64,000 nt of DNA from assembly GCA_951799405.1 (NCBI GenBank), contig OX637334.1, forward strand, positions 14,880,001 through 14,944,000. Reading direction: 5' to 3'. Every line of letters begins with the position of its first letter. Position 1 is the stretch's first letter. Under the pieces are notes generated by a model that saw nothing but the letters and a program-made list of their open reading frames with translations, was not told the DNA's origin and made no database searches. A program made the translations under genes and the position numbers. The DNA is from Agapetus fuscipes (lineage: Eukaryota; Arthropoda; Insecta; Trichoptera; Glossosomatidae). This document shows, piece after piece, positions 38,032-48,769 of this stretch.

Positions 38032-38322
38032 TATGTTCCGTAGACTATTTCTTAATATTCAGGACTCTTCATTGGATAGTTCTGGATTTGATTCCCGGCA
38101 GAACATATTTTTTAAATTTTTAATTTCCTGTCAAGCTTTTTGCTGCGTTGAAAAATTCATCAGCCTTTGCCAAAGACCGGTCATACGAGGTCCAAACAGC
38201 CTTACAATTACTGGGTCTTGCCTGAGAATTGACACTCTTTACAGCGACCACAACAATCAAGCTCACAGCGGGCTCGTGAGGTGTGATTCAAACAGCCCTC
38301 ACCAAATCAATTTATTCCTAGG
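38032..38322 (+). mobile_element. SINE-A copy interrupted by a hAT element
   Basis: Diverged head (GGATTTGATTCCCGGCAG), then CCAAAGACCGGTCATACGAGG, ACTGGGTCTTGCCTGAGAATTG and CCCTCACCAAATCAATTTATTCC. The hAT remnant at 38323-39162 inserted in its tail. Confidence 0.82.
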
Positions 38323-39162
38323 CAGTGCCAGTTTAAGGGGGGTCCGCAGTACCCGCAGCGGACAGGGCCCCAAGGCCCAAGGGGCCCCGCAGGACCCCCG
38401 GAGGGGGCCCCGCGGGGGCCCTTTGGGTTATTTTTTTTACAGTATTTAGCCCTCTTGAAAAAAATAATTAAAAAACATGAGAAATAATTCTTCACTATAA
38501 AAAAATTTTAGGTAGGTATGTACTTTTGAAAGAAATTACAAAAAAAATTAAACCGATTGCAAAAAATTGTTATAAATAATAAAACAATGTTTTTACGTGC
38601 CAAGCCGTGCCACGCTGCACGCCAAACCAAACCAATAACAAACCAGCCTAGCATTTTTGCGTAGGTATTTCGATTGTCATTAAATTGTGTTTAAAAAAAT
38701 GTCATTACCTTCTTATTTGGAGGGGGGGGGGGGGCATGAGCAGCGTTGGACCCTACCCAAAATAGCTTAAAATGCCCCTGAGTAACGCAACGGGAGAAAG
38801 GGCGTTTTCAAAATTAAAATTGACAAAAAATGACCTCAGGACTACAATTTCCCAGCACAAACTGAATCACCTGTCAGTGATGAACATAAATTACGACACC
38901 TTACAGAATTTAGATTTTTCGACCATACTAGAAAAATTTGTGACTGCGAAATTACGAAAAAAAATGTTTTGAACCGTTACGTTGTGCCTAGCTACCTAAT
39001 GTAGGTAGCTACCTATAATAATGTACCTACCTACTTTTCTAAAAAATTGTCATTAAATTGTGTTTCAAAAAATGTCCTACAAAATTACCTACTCATTTTG
39101 GGGGGGGGGGGGGGGCCATGAGCAGCGTTGGACCCTACCCAAAATAGCTTAAAATGCCCCTG
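38323..39162 (+). mobile_element. Internally deleted hAT element
   Basis: Ends CAGTGCCAGTTTAAG and, on the opposite strand at the right, CAGGGGCATTTTAAG. Flanked by an exact 8-bp duplication TTCCTAGG (38315-38322 and 39163-39170). Carries the 3' end of a hAT transposase gene and, unexpectedly, a second internal copy of its own last 110 bp (about 38672-38780 against 39049-39162). A GC-rich block with GGGGCCCC motifs lies at 38340-38430. Confidence 0.9.
38772..38975 (+). pseudogene. hAT transposase C-terminal dimerisation domain remnant
   Basis: 67 codons reading PLSNATGERAFSKLKLTKND, LRTTISQHKLNHLSVMNI and LDFSTILEKFVTAKLRKK. This is the hAT C-terminal dimerisation region (SNxxxERxFSKLK, LNxLxxxxI, DFxxIxxxF). 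Everything upstream, including the catalytic core, is missing, so it cannot transpose. The domain starts exactly where the internal copy of the element's 3' end stops, sharing CCCCTG. Confidence 0.88.
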
Positions 39163-39170
39163 TTCCTAGG

Positions 39171-39688
39171 TATATGTTTTTGATTTATTTATTTGTATTT
39201 TTACTAACGGTGGCATTTACATGTACATAGTGATCATATTACGTATTGCTTACATGACAAATCTGTATGGGAACTGAGAAAAAAGTAAGAAAAACTATAA
39301 CTATGTAAGCTGCACATGTAGAGAGGTGCATTGTCTCGAAAATGGGTCGCATTTATGGCGAGTAGAATCTTCTAATAGCGTTCATTGTTAAGTCGGTAGC
39401 TATCACCTTAGCCTCGGTATATTATAAAAAGGTATCATTGAATAGAATTTCCAGTAATCCAATTCAGATTGATCCCGAATCAGCAGCCTGGCCTACTGAC
39501 TTGTCAGGACACATCAACCAACTTACCACTTACCAGCTGTCCTAAATGACTTGCGCTGTCTCCGTCTGAATGAGATTTTACCGCTGAAATAATAAAATAT
39601 GGTGAATTCCAGTCCGCTGTGATCGTAACGTGTAAAGTGATCTCTTCTCTAACAATGTACGGCCCCATATATTATGTGGATACGCGTA
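39171..39688. other. No gene recognised
   Basis: Spacer. No repeat family identified. Confidence 0.5.
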
Positions 39689-40262
39689 CAGAGATGTTCT
39701 GACTTTTTTGACTCGTTAATCGTTCATTAATTCGATTAACGAAGCGTTTGATCGATCTGAAACGAATAAAATCCCACTATTTTGCATTCGATTTGTTGAT
39801 GCTATAATAATGTAACCTGTAATCTAAGTTGCAAGGATATGTTAAAATTTAATATAGGTACGTGTTTGATGCACGTCCACAAGCAGACACATGCCGTATG
39901 TGTAAAATTAGCAACAGTAAACATTTTTTTACAGTATGTGTGATCAGTCTCATACCAAACTATAAGTCTATAAATAATAATGTTCAAGGATCTATGTATA
40001 TAAAAACAATAACAAATTCAACAAAACTATGAATATTAGGATATTAAATACTCCTAAAAATATTTCGAATTTAAGAAACTTATAAATGAAGATTTACTAT
40101 TAAGTTGAATAAAAAACATAATTGAATCATCAATTTTTCAGGTTAAAAATAAGTGCTCTTAACATCGTTAATCATTTATGAAATTGAGGGATTAACTTCC
40201 AAAATACTCTGTCGATTAACCTAGTTAATCAAGGTTTTGATTAACGGAATAAAACATCTCTA
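39689..40262. mobile_element. Possible hAT-like MITE
   Basis: Left end CAGAGATGTTCTGAC and right end, opposite strand, TAGAGATGTTTTATTCC. GATTAACG-type motifs recur near both ends. I found no 8-bp duplication. A decayed repeat C copy (39806-39975) lies inside. Confidence 0.4.
39806..39975 (-). repeat. Decayed repeat C copy
   Basis: GTAATCTAAGTTGCAAGGATATGTTA, CCACAAGCAGACACATG, TTTTTTACAGTATGTGTG and CATACCAAACTATAAGTC remain. The middle is deleted. Confidence 0.65.
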
Positions 40263-40559
40263 CTTTGCACATATCATATCGGCGAATGCAAGAGCAATGA
40301 AATTTTCAATTAAACATTTTTACAATGCAATTTAATTAAGAGTACAATGGAGCCGACATTCTCTGCTCTGTATTACTGAACCTCACAATCCACGGACACT
40401 GTTATTCTATCATTAAAATTACTGGTGAATCTATGCCGAAGGAAATCCTACTGCGAGATGGGAACCAAGAAAATACAAATCAGAATTAATAAATTTATTT
40501 AAAAATAGATTAGAAATAAAGGAATTGAAAGCAGCTTGGACACCCTCAATGGACACGGC

Positions 40560-40834
40560 GAAGAAAAATACTATTGCTCAGAGCAACAAAGATGAAAACC
40601 GTGGGTAGAACCTTGAGGGACAGGATAGCAAATGAGGAATACAAGGTATCTGGAGCGTGGAGGCATTGCGAGATGGTGCTGAAAATAACGATTCAGGATG
40701 TAAACATAATGGACCCCGAAAGGCTTCAAAAAATACAATGTACCAAGTTCCAGAGGGTTGCCGACCATCGGGAAAAAATTGAGGAGAGAGTTGGACGTCC
40801 TCGTCACAAGATAAACACCAAGTTCCGTCTGTAG
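40560..40834 (+). pseudogene. Possible RTE-type protein fragment
   Basis: An 86-codon frame with LRATKMKTVGRTLRDRIANEE resembles the region before the RWFGH segment of RTE-type ORFs, which in the intact copies here reads as a DRVRNEW stretch. The remainder does not match. Low confidence; it could be chance. Confidence 0.25.
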
Positions 40835-40925
40835 ACCAATGAATAATAAGTCTTACGTCGCATTCGGTAAAAAATACATTTTGACCAACGCAACGGTACT
40901 TGTTTTTTCTTAACTTATAGGTCGG

Positions 40926-41210
40926 TATGAGGCTAACCACCCATCTAATCTAATCTAATCTAAGTTGCAAAGATATGTTACATTAGAGATTAATATTACA
41001 TACATTCCCACAACCAGACACGTACAAGTTCGCGCTTGCACATGCCTCATGTGAACCTACAACATAAAAAAACAAATCTCAAATGGATATATACCTACAC
41101 CCTGCAACTCTTGCCGTCGTTCCCTGAAACAGGGGTGACATTGGCAAAGTGAACCATTTTTACGGCATGGGTGGTCAGCCGCATACCAACCTATAAGTTA
41201 AGGAACTCAT
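40926..41210 (-). repeat. Repeat C, full-length copy
   Basis: ATCTAATCTAATCTAAGTTGC to ACCAACCTATAAGTTAAGGA, with the intact CCCTGAAACAGGGGTGACATTGG block. Confidence 0.88.
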
Positions 41211-41214
41211 ACTG

Positions 41215-42069
41215 TGACAATTTCTTCATTCTTGTCAATGTCAACCCGTTCGGTGTGAGTTTGTGATTTTCGATACGAGTTGCCTCTCCTCTTCATCACC
41301 TCTCATCGCCAATAATTTGGTCACGCCCAGAGCCATAAAGTATCCCCATATTTTTATATTTCCTATGGCTATATTTCCACTGGGTTTTTGGAGTAAATTC
41401 CTTTAAAAAATATATTGTATATGTGACATTTGGCAAATTACTTTTTCTGACATCTGTTTGCCTCTATGCAGTGCCGGCGCCTGAATAAGACGCTATGTTT
41501 TTTGTGAGTCGCTCTACATTGTGTGTTATACTTAATCTGCATTATGAGATTAGAAATTGTTGACGAGTATTCTGCTAATGTAGGCGCAATAAGTAAATTC
41601 TTGGCGATATATGTACCGACTACCGACGCACAGACTTACCTAGTTCAGGTATTCTGAAAGGAAAATGCTATGCTGAGAACGACTGACTGTACATAGAAAT
41701 GTACCCACATACTTATATATGAGGATTGATCAGTAAACTAAAAGATTACTGCTAATATTTCGCGCATCCTTTTTTATAGTGGCCTTTTTTAAATTCACTT
41801 TATAATGAAGATCATAATCAATTGCACGACAGCCCAAAGTGGGTCTAGGCCTCCTTGATCAACCACATACACAGTTGTCTGTCCAACACCCTATTTGAAT
41901 CGCTTGCATTTGTTTCTTCTAGTTTGATTCATAATGCATTTGTGTTATGATCTATATATAATTTAAGTTGCTAATTAACTTACCATGCTGCACTTTATAA
42001 TTCGCGAACACATGCTAACATACTACATACAAACCTCATATACATATTTGGCCGTCTTTCTTCGTAATA
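41215..42069. other. No gene recognised
   Basis: A CAGTGCCGGCGCC string at 41469 resembles a hAT end, but no partner was found. 41825-41860 resembles a dispersed LINE-derived repeat. Otherwise unassigned. Confidence 0.45.
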
Positions 42070-42368
42070 ATAATAATATTAGGATGATTTATTTGGTGAG
42101 CGCGGTTTTTGTGTGTAACACACTTCAAGAGCCCTCTGCGAGCTTGGTCCTCGCTGAAGAAAGCGCCAATTCTCAAGCAAGACCCAGTTGTGGTAAGGTT
42201 GGATGGACCTTTCAGTGACCGGTCTTTGGTAAAGGTTTATGAATTTTTCAACTCAGCGAAGAGCACATTCGAAATATAAATGGTATATTTTTGTGCTCCG
42301 CCGGGATTCGAATCCACAACCTTCCATTTACGAGTCCGAAGTGTTGCCACTGGACTACGGACCGGTCC
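42065..42368 (-). mobile_element. SINE-A, full-length copy
   Basis: Minus copy with the AAT-repeat tail (42066-42078), CACCAAATAAATCATCC on the opposite strand, body, B box GGATTCGAATCCCGGCGG and head GGACCGGTCCGTAGTCCAGTGG. Confidence 0.9.
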
Positions 42369-42404
42369 AAGACTATTGAAGTATGGGTGAAATAATAAAA
42401 GTGA

Positions 42405-42482
42405 ACCATTTCTTACAGAGCATGAAGTCAGCCTCTTACCAACCTATTACTAATAGGTTAGTAAGAGACTGACTTCATGCTA
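42405..42482. repeat. Inverted duplication of a repeat C end
   Basis: Arms of about 31 bp: 42419-42450 (AGCATGAAGTCAGCCTCTTA) and 42452-42482 are reverse complements with one or two changes, both derived from the GTCAGCC..ACCAACCTATAA end of repeat C. Confidence 0.75.
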
Positions 42483-44317
42483 TTAGTATAAGAAATTGCA
42501 GCCCTTGTTTTTTTTACTTCGAATCGTTCTTGTTCCACATATTTTCTCAATGTATTTTTTTTAAACAAAAAATATGTTGGAGAATTTTTTGTTCGCCACT
42601 CACGTGTATTTTCTTACACACATCGCTCTTACACATACAGTACAGTAGTTTCTAATATTCTTTTGTTAGCAGCTATAGGCAGATGAAAAAGCCGGCTTTC
42701 TAGACGTTGTGAATGAGTAAATCTCGGCTGGCATGAGTTGCACTGTCGTGCGATAAAAATGCAGACAAGTTCTCCAAGTAAATAACACGCTACGTTTAAA
42801 CACAAACAACTCGAACCGAAAATGTGTGGAAACTAAAACAGCGCGTCCAAGTGAATGTGTAAGTTTCCGTGTGTTTTTGGTAAAACGCTATGGTTGAGCT
42901 TAAGCTCAAGCAACCACTTGGCGTAAAGAATGCGTCCTCCTGAATTCTAGATGACATGATATGGTCGCGGAGAAAGCATGTCCGGCAAACGAAAAAAAAT
43001 ACATTTATTAATAAAACGTGTGAAATGTGTAATCACAACTCACATAAAGCGAATGGACCATCGGAGTCTGGAGAGGATAATTTGGATCATCATCATCAAC
43101 TCTAGCGCCTTCCTCCTCCAGTTCCATACTCCTACCGTACGGCATTCTGCCACCACTCCGTCCAGCCACTGCTCTGCGTCTTTTTGAGTCCGTCTTCACA
43201 AACATATTTTCCAGGCTCAGATGGACCGTTTGTTGATTGTTTAATGAGACGGATTGATCCGCAGAGACTATTTTACTTCATCCCTCCCCTGCAGGTAAGC
43301 CTGGCGACCATTTCCCTATCCGCCACCTTCGAGACTGGATGTCTAGGGGCTACAGGCTCCTCTGCCAGTTCTGTTGCGCTGTTACTTTGAGTTTATTTGA
43401 TGAATTAAAAACTGTACTTTTCACTTTATTTAGAAATTTTCTTTTTATAATTAAAAAGAATATATTTGTGAAGAGGAATGCAATTCACCAAACTAATCTG
43501 CCTGGCCAGAAACAGGTATTAATATCATCAATTATAGTTTATTGTTTATTTTTTAATGAATTATTAATTAATAATTACCCAATTACATCTGTTGAACCAG
43601 GGTCAAAGTAATGGTCAAATGACCCAGGTGGGGATCTAACCAACGTTATTCTATTCCAAACACGCTAAAAAGATCAGCCCACTTTGCCCCCTCGGCCATA
43701 ATACCGACTTAATCGGATGTCTCTAGTTGTAGCTGTCGTCGTGACAAGGTGTTGCCTTTGTGTGATGACGATGATGATGATGGTGGTGGTAATGATGTCG
43801 ATGATGTGATCTGAACAGTTTCAGCTTTATTGTTATCGGATAACATGGAATGGCAAGATGCATGAAGCAATTATAAAGCAAGTGCAGCCACGAACACACA
43901 TCAAGTGCCTGATAGGAACATCTCTGTTGTAGCGAACTGACCGAGACAGTGTATGAAGGTTAGTATTGATTTGATGTGGATTTCCAAAACGAATGGATTC
44001 CACACTAAGTTTATCTTTCGCGCCATTGCCGTGTAGTGGCGCCTATGCCTCTCTGCCTATCGGTGTCAAACGAATTGGACAACATCATCCCATCCTCAAA
44101 CACTTACCTTTTTTTAATGAAATATACTTAACATTTGAAAAATGCCTGTTTTTTCTGTTCCTTCACATATTTTTTTGTTTATAAATTTTACATCATGCAC
44201 TACAGATAAACCAACGTTGTTTAATAAGTTTTGTTACATTTTTTTGCATCGGAAATCACATGAATAATTTCGATAACTTACATCTTTTCATATCCTAGAT
44301 AATTATTAAAATAATGT
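42483..44317. other. No gene recognised; one dispersed repeat block
   Basis: 1.8 kb. 43095-43205 (CTCCTACCGTACGGCATTCTGCC) is shared with 15317-15390. A GAT/GGT microsatellite lies at 43766-43805. Short open frames have no recognisable domains. Confidence 0.45.
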
Positions 44318-44450
44318 TAGTATGATTAATTTGGTAAGCGATGCTTTTGTATGAATCATACCTCAAGGTAGAGAGAGCTTGGTCGTCGCTAGAAAGCCCC
44401 AATTTCCAAACAACATCCAGCCTCTGTAAGGCTTTTCGTAAAAGCAATGA
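44318..44450 (-). mobile_element. Decayed SINE-A fragment
   Basis: Minus copy: ATGATTAATTTGGTAAGCGATGC, AGCTTGGTCGTCGCTAGAAAG, CCTCTGTAAGGCTT. Confidence 0.65.
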
Positions 44451-45025
44451 ATTTTCAATCCTGCGAAGAGTAGGTACACATTTGTTTTATTCTATATTTC
44501 GCGAGAGAATTGAACTTGTCTTGGTCTTTCTGTCCATGATCTTTTTAAAGCGCCTGTAACTCTCCGGGAAGCACGGATTTACCAGAAGAAATCTTCTCAG
44601 ATAACTTACCTGAACACTATCTCTATCTGTTGCAGGCAGATGTAGTACAGTTGTGAACACAAGTACGATTGGTACATTTAAAAATAAACCATATAATTAT
44701 TTAATTTGTTGCTGGCATGCGTTTTAAATTAATAATCCGTATTAACTTACAGCTAACTGTAAATTATTAAGAGTAATTTATACGTGCTGTGAGTAAAAAC
44801 CCAATTGCCATCCGTACATACATACATAGGTACCTCAAGCACACAGCTTTACGTTGTAACTCAACCATAGCGTTTTGCCAAAACATATTGTATGCACACC
44901 AAAACGCCGCTCCAGGTAGCGAGCGATACAGTGGTAGACGGCTCGTTATGTATTTGGAAAAAACTAAGTTCCGGTGCCTAGTGGTTTGCTAGTGGTTCGT
45001 GTTTTCATTTTCATTTAAAAACACC
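44451..45025. other. No gene recognised
   Basis: Contains ACTCAACCATAGCGTTTTG at about 44858-44880, an inverted match to 46003-46025 and 42884-42905. Confidence 0.45.
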
Positions 45026-45208
45026 TTAAAGGCCTCGTCAAACAGGAAGCGTTCTTAGCGCGCGCGAAGGCGGCAGCGCTAAAGCGCCGTAACGTCGCGT
45101 CGCTTAATTCAGTCCCTACAACATAGTGGCAATAGCGTGACGATAGTCTGTGATGCTTTAGCGCCTTAACGCGCGCTAAAAACGCTTTCTGTTTGACAAA
45201 GCCTTATA
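45026..45208. mobile_element. GC-rich inverted-repeat MITE
   Basis: Outer repeats of about 30 bp: GGCCTCGTCAAACAGGAAGCG at the left, and GGCTTTGTCAAACAGAAAGCG on the opposite strand at the right. Both are followed by TTAGCGCGCG. The interior is GC-rich (GCGC, GTAACGTCGCG). Target duplication unclear, TTA/TA-like. Confidence 0.75.
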
Positions 45209-45700
45209 TTATGAGAAGTGCCATGGAGATTGTGTTATAAATGAAGGAGTGTTTGTTATAAAAATATATTTACGCCCTTTAATTTTATTAGTTGATAGCC
45301 CCAAATATCACAGCTACGTTCTGCCACTACAATCCTTGTATAGACCGTTTTATTTATCAACGATCCTAGTGGTGTTAGATCTGTTCACGGTAAGCGATCC
45401 TGCCCCCGAAAGCAAAATATTCTTCATTAGCCTCCTAATATCCTCATAACCGATCAGTTATGTTATAAGCAACTAACCAGTAAGGTCACCCCCAGCAGTC
45501 TAAACATACCCACCTATCATATACCTAGATATAGGAAGATACCCACAAAGCAATAAAATATGGCCGCCTATACACAGCTGATCACACTGCCAAACGATCT
45601 CCATACTAATTGAATAAAAAGAGCAAAGAGAACATTTATCGGTATTAGCAACGCAACTAAAAAAAAAAAAAACGAACCAGTAATAGTTGACCAGATGAGC
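45209..45700. other. No gene recognised
   Basis: Spacer with short frames and an A run at 45658-45672. Confidence 0.5.
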
Positions 45701-45825
45701 TATTCTGCTAAATTCCTTAAAAAAAAAAGGTGTACTGTATTTTTTTTATCTATGGAGCTCTTTCGCAAGCGCTAGCAGCCTCCGATTTGGATTGATATCC
45801 AAAGTGTAAGAAATTTAGCAGAATA
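45701..45825. mobile_element. Short TA-flanked MITE
   Basis: Inverted ends TTCTGCTAAATT, flanked by TA on both sides, 125 bp in total. Confidence 0.7.
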
Positions 45826-46654
45826 GCGCTTCAGGGTACCCTCTTTCTCCGAACGAGGATGAACAGATTTAAAGGATGGTCAGCGGCATAGGATCGGGAG
45901 GGACAAGAGAATATGTTTTTTTTTTTAATAGCCATGTTGATCGCCATTCTTCGATAGAAAGAAGTGTGAGGAAGAAGAGCTGCTATTTGAGGTTCAATTT
46001 TTTGGTAAAACGCTATGGTTGAGTTTCCAGCGTAAAGTTTGTACTCGGACACGGATTTGCATAGCGAGGTGTAACGGAGAGACGCGACGATCGAAAAATA
46101 AATATTAAACGTAAAAATCATACGCCCCAGTTGTTTAGGCAAATAATATCTCTAAAAATAGTACATTTACCGTTTTTTCTCTTTCCTCGTCTTCTGCAAC
46201 TGTAACTCTGATGCGATTCATTTAGGGGTGACCAGAGCCTTTGCACACTTGCCTCCGCATCTTTCTTGGCTTCCCTTTTGGAAATGCACTCGGCACATAT
46301 TTGAATTAAGAACTTTATTCTCGGAGTTGTATGAGACAACGGTGCTTGGCAACTTCTCATAAAATATTGGTTTGCCTTTTCTCTAGCAACTCGGCCGTGT
46401 GACGTCACATTTTTGTGTAGGTATGTCAATTCATGTGCGGATCTCATTGAAGCAATTTATAGTAGTTTTTGTTAATTATTGTTATTTAACCATTTTCCAT
46501 ATCTAAAATACGTGACGTAATTTATTAATAGGTATTACTGATGTACCTTTCATTTTTTCACAATCGAGTTTTGTATACTTATTTACTTTTTTGTGTAGAT
46601 TTATTTTAAAGGTTCTGTTGTTCACATACCTCATAGTTATTTATTATTTGTATT
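45826..46654. other. Repeat D copy and spacer
   Basis: The D block at 46375-46450 reads CTCTAGCAACTCGGCCGTGTGACGTCACATTTTTG and GTCAATTCATGTGCGGATCTCATT. The rest is unassigned. Confidence 0.55.
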
Positions 46655-46862
46655 CCTTGACTTATATAGCTTGGTATGAGGCTGACCACCAATACTGTGA
46701 ATAATGCAAAACTTGCAGGGTTTGTGTTCATTTGAGGTTTGAAATTTAATTTGTAAGTAAACTTGCAGCATTAAATGCTGCCCACGCTTACACGTGTCTG
46801 TTGTGGACATGTATTTAATATGAATCTGAAATGTTCACATAGCTTTGCAATTTAGATTATAG
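46655..46862 (+). repeat. Repeat C copy with internal deletion
   Basis: TTCCTTGACTTATATAGCTTGG, GGCTGACCACC, then a gap to AACTTGCAGGG, GTTCATTTGAGGTTTG and GCAATTTAGATTATAG. The AGGGGTGACATT block is missing. Confidence 0.75.
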
Positions 46863-47114
46863 ATTTAATAATCTATAATCTAATAGATTTAATAATAATT
46901 TATTATAGAGTAGGAATAAAAAACATTGGGTGATAAGATTGTAACGTTACCCCGCCGGATTACTAGGCGGTATTTTTTTGTATTTCTAAGCAAGTATTAT
47001 AATAAAGGTACATAAGACTTCAAGACCTTTGACGTCGTCACTGTACCAAGAGAAATTTAGAATTTTCCGACTCTTTTTGTTAAAAATATTTACTTCGACA
47101 AATAAATAGATTTG

Positions 47115-47278
47115 TAAATATTTAAAAAAAATTGAAATGGTAAAACCATTGATGTAAATAAATTTATATCGATGGCTCCTGAAGATGCCTCATTAGGCGA
47201 AAATATTCGAACAAAAACGAAAAGAACAAAGTGAATTAAAACCATGTTTTACCATTTCAATTTTTTTTTAATATTTAA
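47115..47278. repeat. Inverted repeat around a hammerhead-like core
   Basis: Arms of about 32 bp (47115-47146 and 47246-47278), TTGAAATGGTAAAAC against its reverse complement. Between them is CTGAAGA, a GCCT/AGGC stem with CATT loop, and GAAA (47179-47202), matching the conserved core of hammerhead ribozymes. Stems I and III are not convincing. Confidence 0.4.
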
Positions 47279-47940
47279 AAAATGGACTTTCACTGTGTTA
47301 ACAGTTCAACACTAAAAAAAAAAAATTGTTATTGGGCTCAATCACATTAACCTGTAACGTTTGCCCGCCGAGAACAAATCTAATTTCGAATTTTTAGCCA
47401 ATTGCATTATTTTCAACATTCAAGATGACGTCGTTTCTATCGACAACTCCTTGATGTATTAACAAAAAGACCACACTAAACTTGCTGAGATGTTTTATTT
47501 TCGGGCGTGCTCATCGGATTTGCGAAGACGATTCTTGTCTTGTTGGAGAAAGAGGCCGCTGAGGCAGCAGACGTCACGCTAGGATGGTCTGCAAGATGTT
47601 CGCACGAAGCGGCAGAGAAATGCCATGATGGATCTGTGCGCTGGACGATGTGGAAGCGCTGCAAACATCCCAGAGATGCATAAATTAGATGGAGTCTACC
47701 ATATTACTGACAGACATTGTATCTTTGTATCTATTTTTAATGCTGGTAATTCAAAGATTCAAATATGATTCGTTTAAAACCAAAAGTCGTTTAATAATTT
47801 AAAAAGGCAGTTTACTATTTGTAACTGAAAGATATTGCACACAAGTTTTTATTTAAAATATAGTGAGGTTCACACATTTGACATATACAATAAAGTTGTG
47901 ACGCCACACGGATGATTGGCTAGCTAATATTTTTCTGGTT
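47279..47940. other. No gene recognised
   Basis: Contains decayed repeat D traces at about 47355-47385 (AACGTTTGCCCGCCGAGAA) and 47893-47935. Confidence 0.45.
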
Positions 47941-47949
47941 GATCTAGAC

Positions 47950-48148
47950 CAGTGGTGGGCAAACTTTCTTAATGGGGGGTCAGAAGGTTTAAGATATTTC
48001 AGAGGAGGGTCAGAATTATGGGAAAAATGCTACTTTATACTTCTGGACCGTCAAAATATAATTATCGCGGGCTATATACCTACTATTCTTGTCGAAGAAC
48101 CTGCGACGAGCCGGATTTAATATTAACTCCGTACTTAGCCCATCACTG
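47950..48148. mobile_element. hAT MITE
   Basis: Ends CAGTGGTGGGC and, opposite strand at the right, CAGTGATGGGC. Flanked by ATCTAGAC (47942-47949) and ATCTATAC (48149-48156), an 8-bp duplication with one change. 199 bp, non-coding. Confidence 0.85.
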
Positions 48149-48321
48149 ATCTATACCCTTGTAAAAAAAAAAGAAGAAAAAGATGTTTGACTTTTGAAAA
48201 AATAAATTCGGAACATGCGTGCTGAAAATGTTCAGAATCCATTCAAGCATTTTTGTACACGATTGGTTTTGATACACATAGATCAGTGGTTTCCAAGCTT
48301 TCTGCTACCACGCCTCCCTAA

Positions 48322-48725
48322 CCCACGCTTTGACAAACTAATGATGCATTTGTATGAAGACCTGTCAATCCAAGATGGCCGCAAGTGAACAGCTGATTTG
48401 TCTTCATACAAATATTACCAAAATTCGCTAGGTAAGAATGACCGTGCTGATGAAACTTCCAACTCAGGCACCATTAGTTTGTCAAAGCGTGAGCTCAACC
48501 GACGACTAAAATGTCTAACGGGGCTATTCTTAGACATTTTAGTCGTCGGTTGAGCCCACGCTTTGACAAACTAATGATGCCTGGGCTGGAAGTTTCATCA
48601 CCCCGGTCATTCTTACCTACCAAATTTGGTAATATTTGTATGAAGACAAATCAGCTGTTCACTTGCGGCCATCTTGGATTGACAGGTCTTTATAAAAATG
48701 AATCATTTGTTTGTCAAAGCGTGGG
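48322..48725. mobile_element. Large foldback element
   Basis: Arms 48322-48518 and 48530-48725 are nearly perfect reverse complements around an 11-bp loop (CGGGGCTATTC). CACGCTTTGACAAACTAATG occurs in direct or inverted form at both ends and again near the centre, so each arm is itself bounded by it. The centre sequence ACCGACGACTAAATGTC recurs inverted just outside at 48726-48765. Confidence 0.88.
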
Positions 48726-48769
48726 ACCGACGACTAAATGTCTAAGAATAGCCCCGTTAGAGTTTGAAA

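Noticed and set aside
40560..40834. Confident LINE protein fragment
   Set aside because: Only about 20 residues resemble RTE-type proteins. It is kept as a low-confidence entry and not as a finding.
41469..41500. Another hAT element starting CAGTGCCGGCGCC
   Set aside because: No matching right end or 8-bp duplication could be found.
48285..48320. hAT-like end CAGTGGTTTCCAAGC
   Set aside because: Only a left end is visible; no partner end or duplication was found, so it is not listed as an element.
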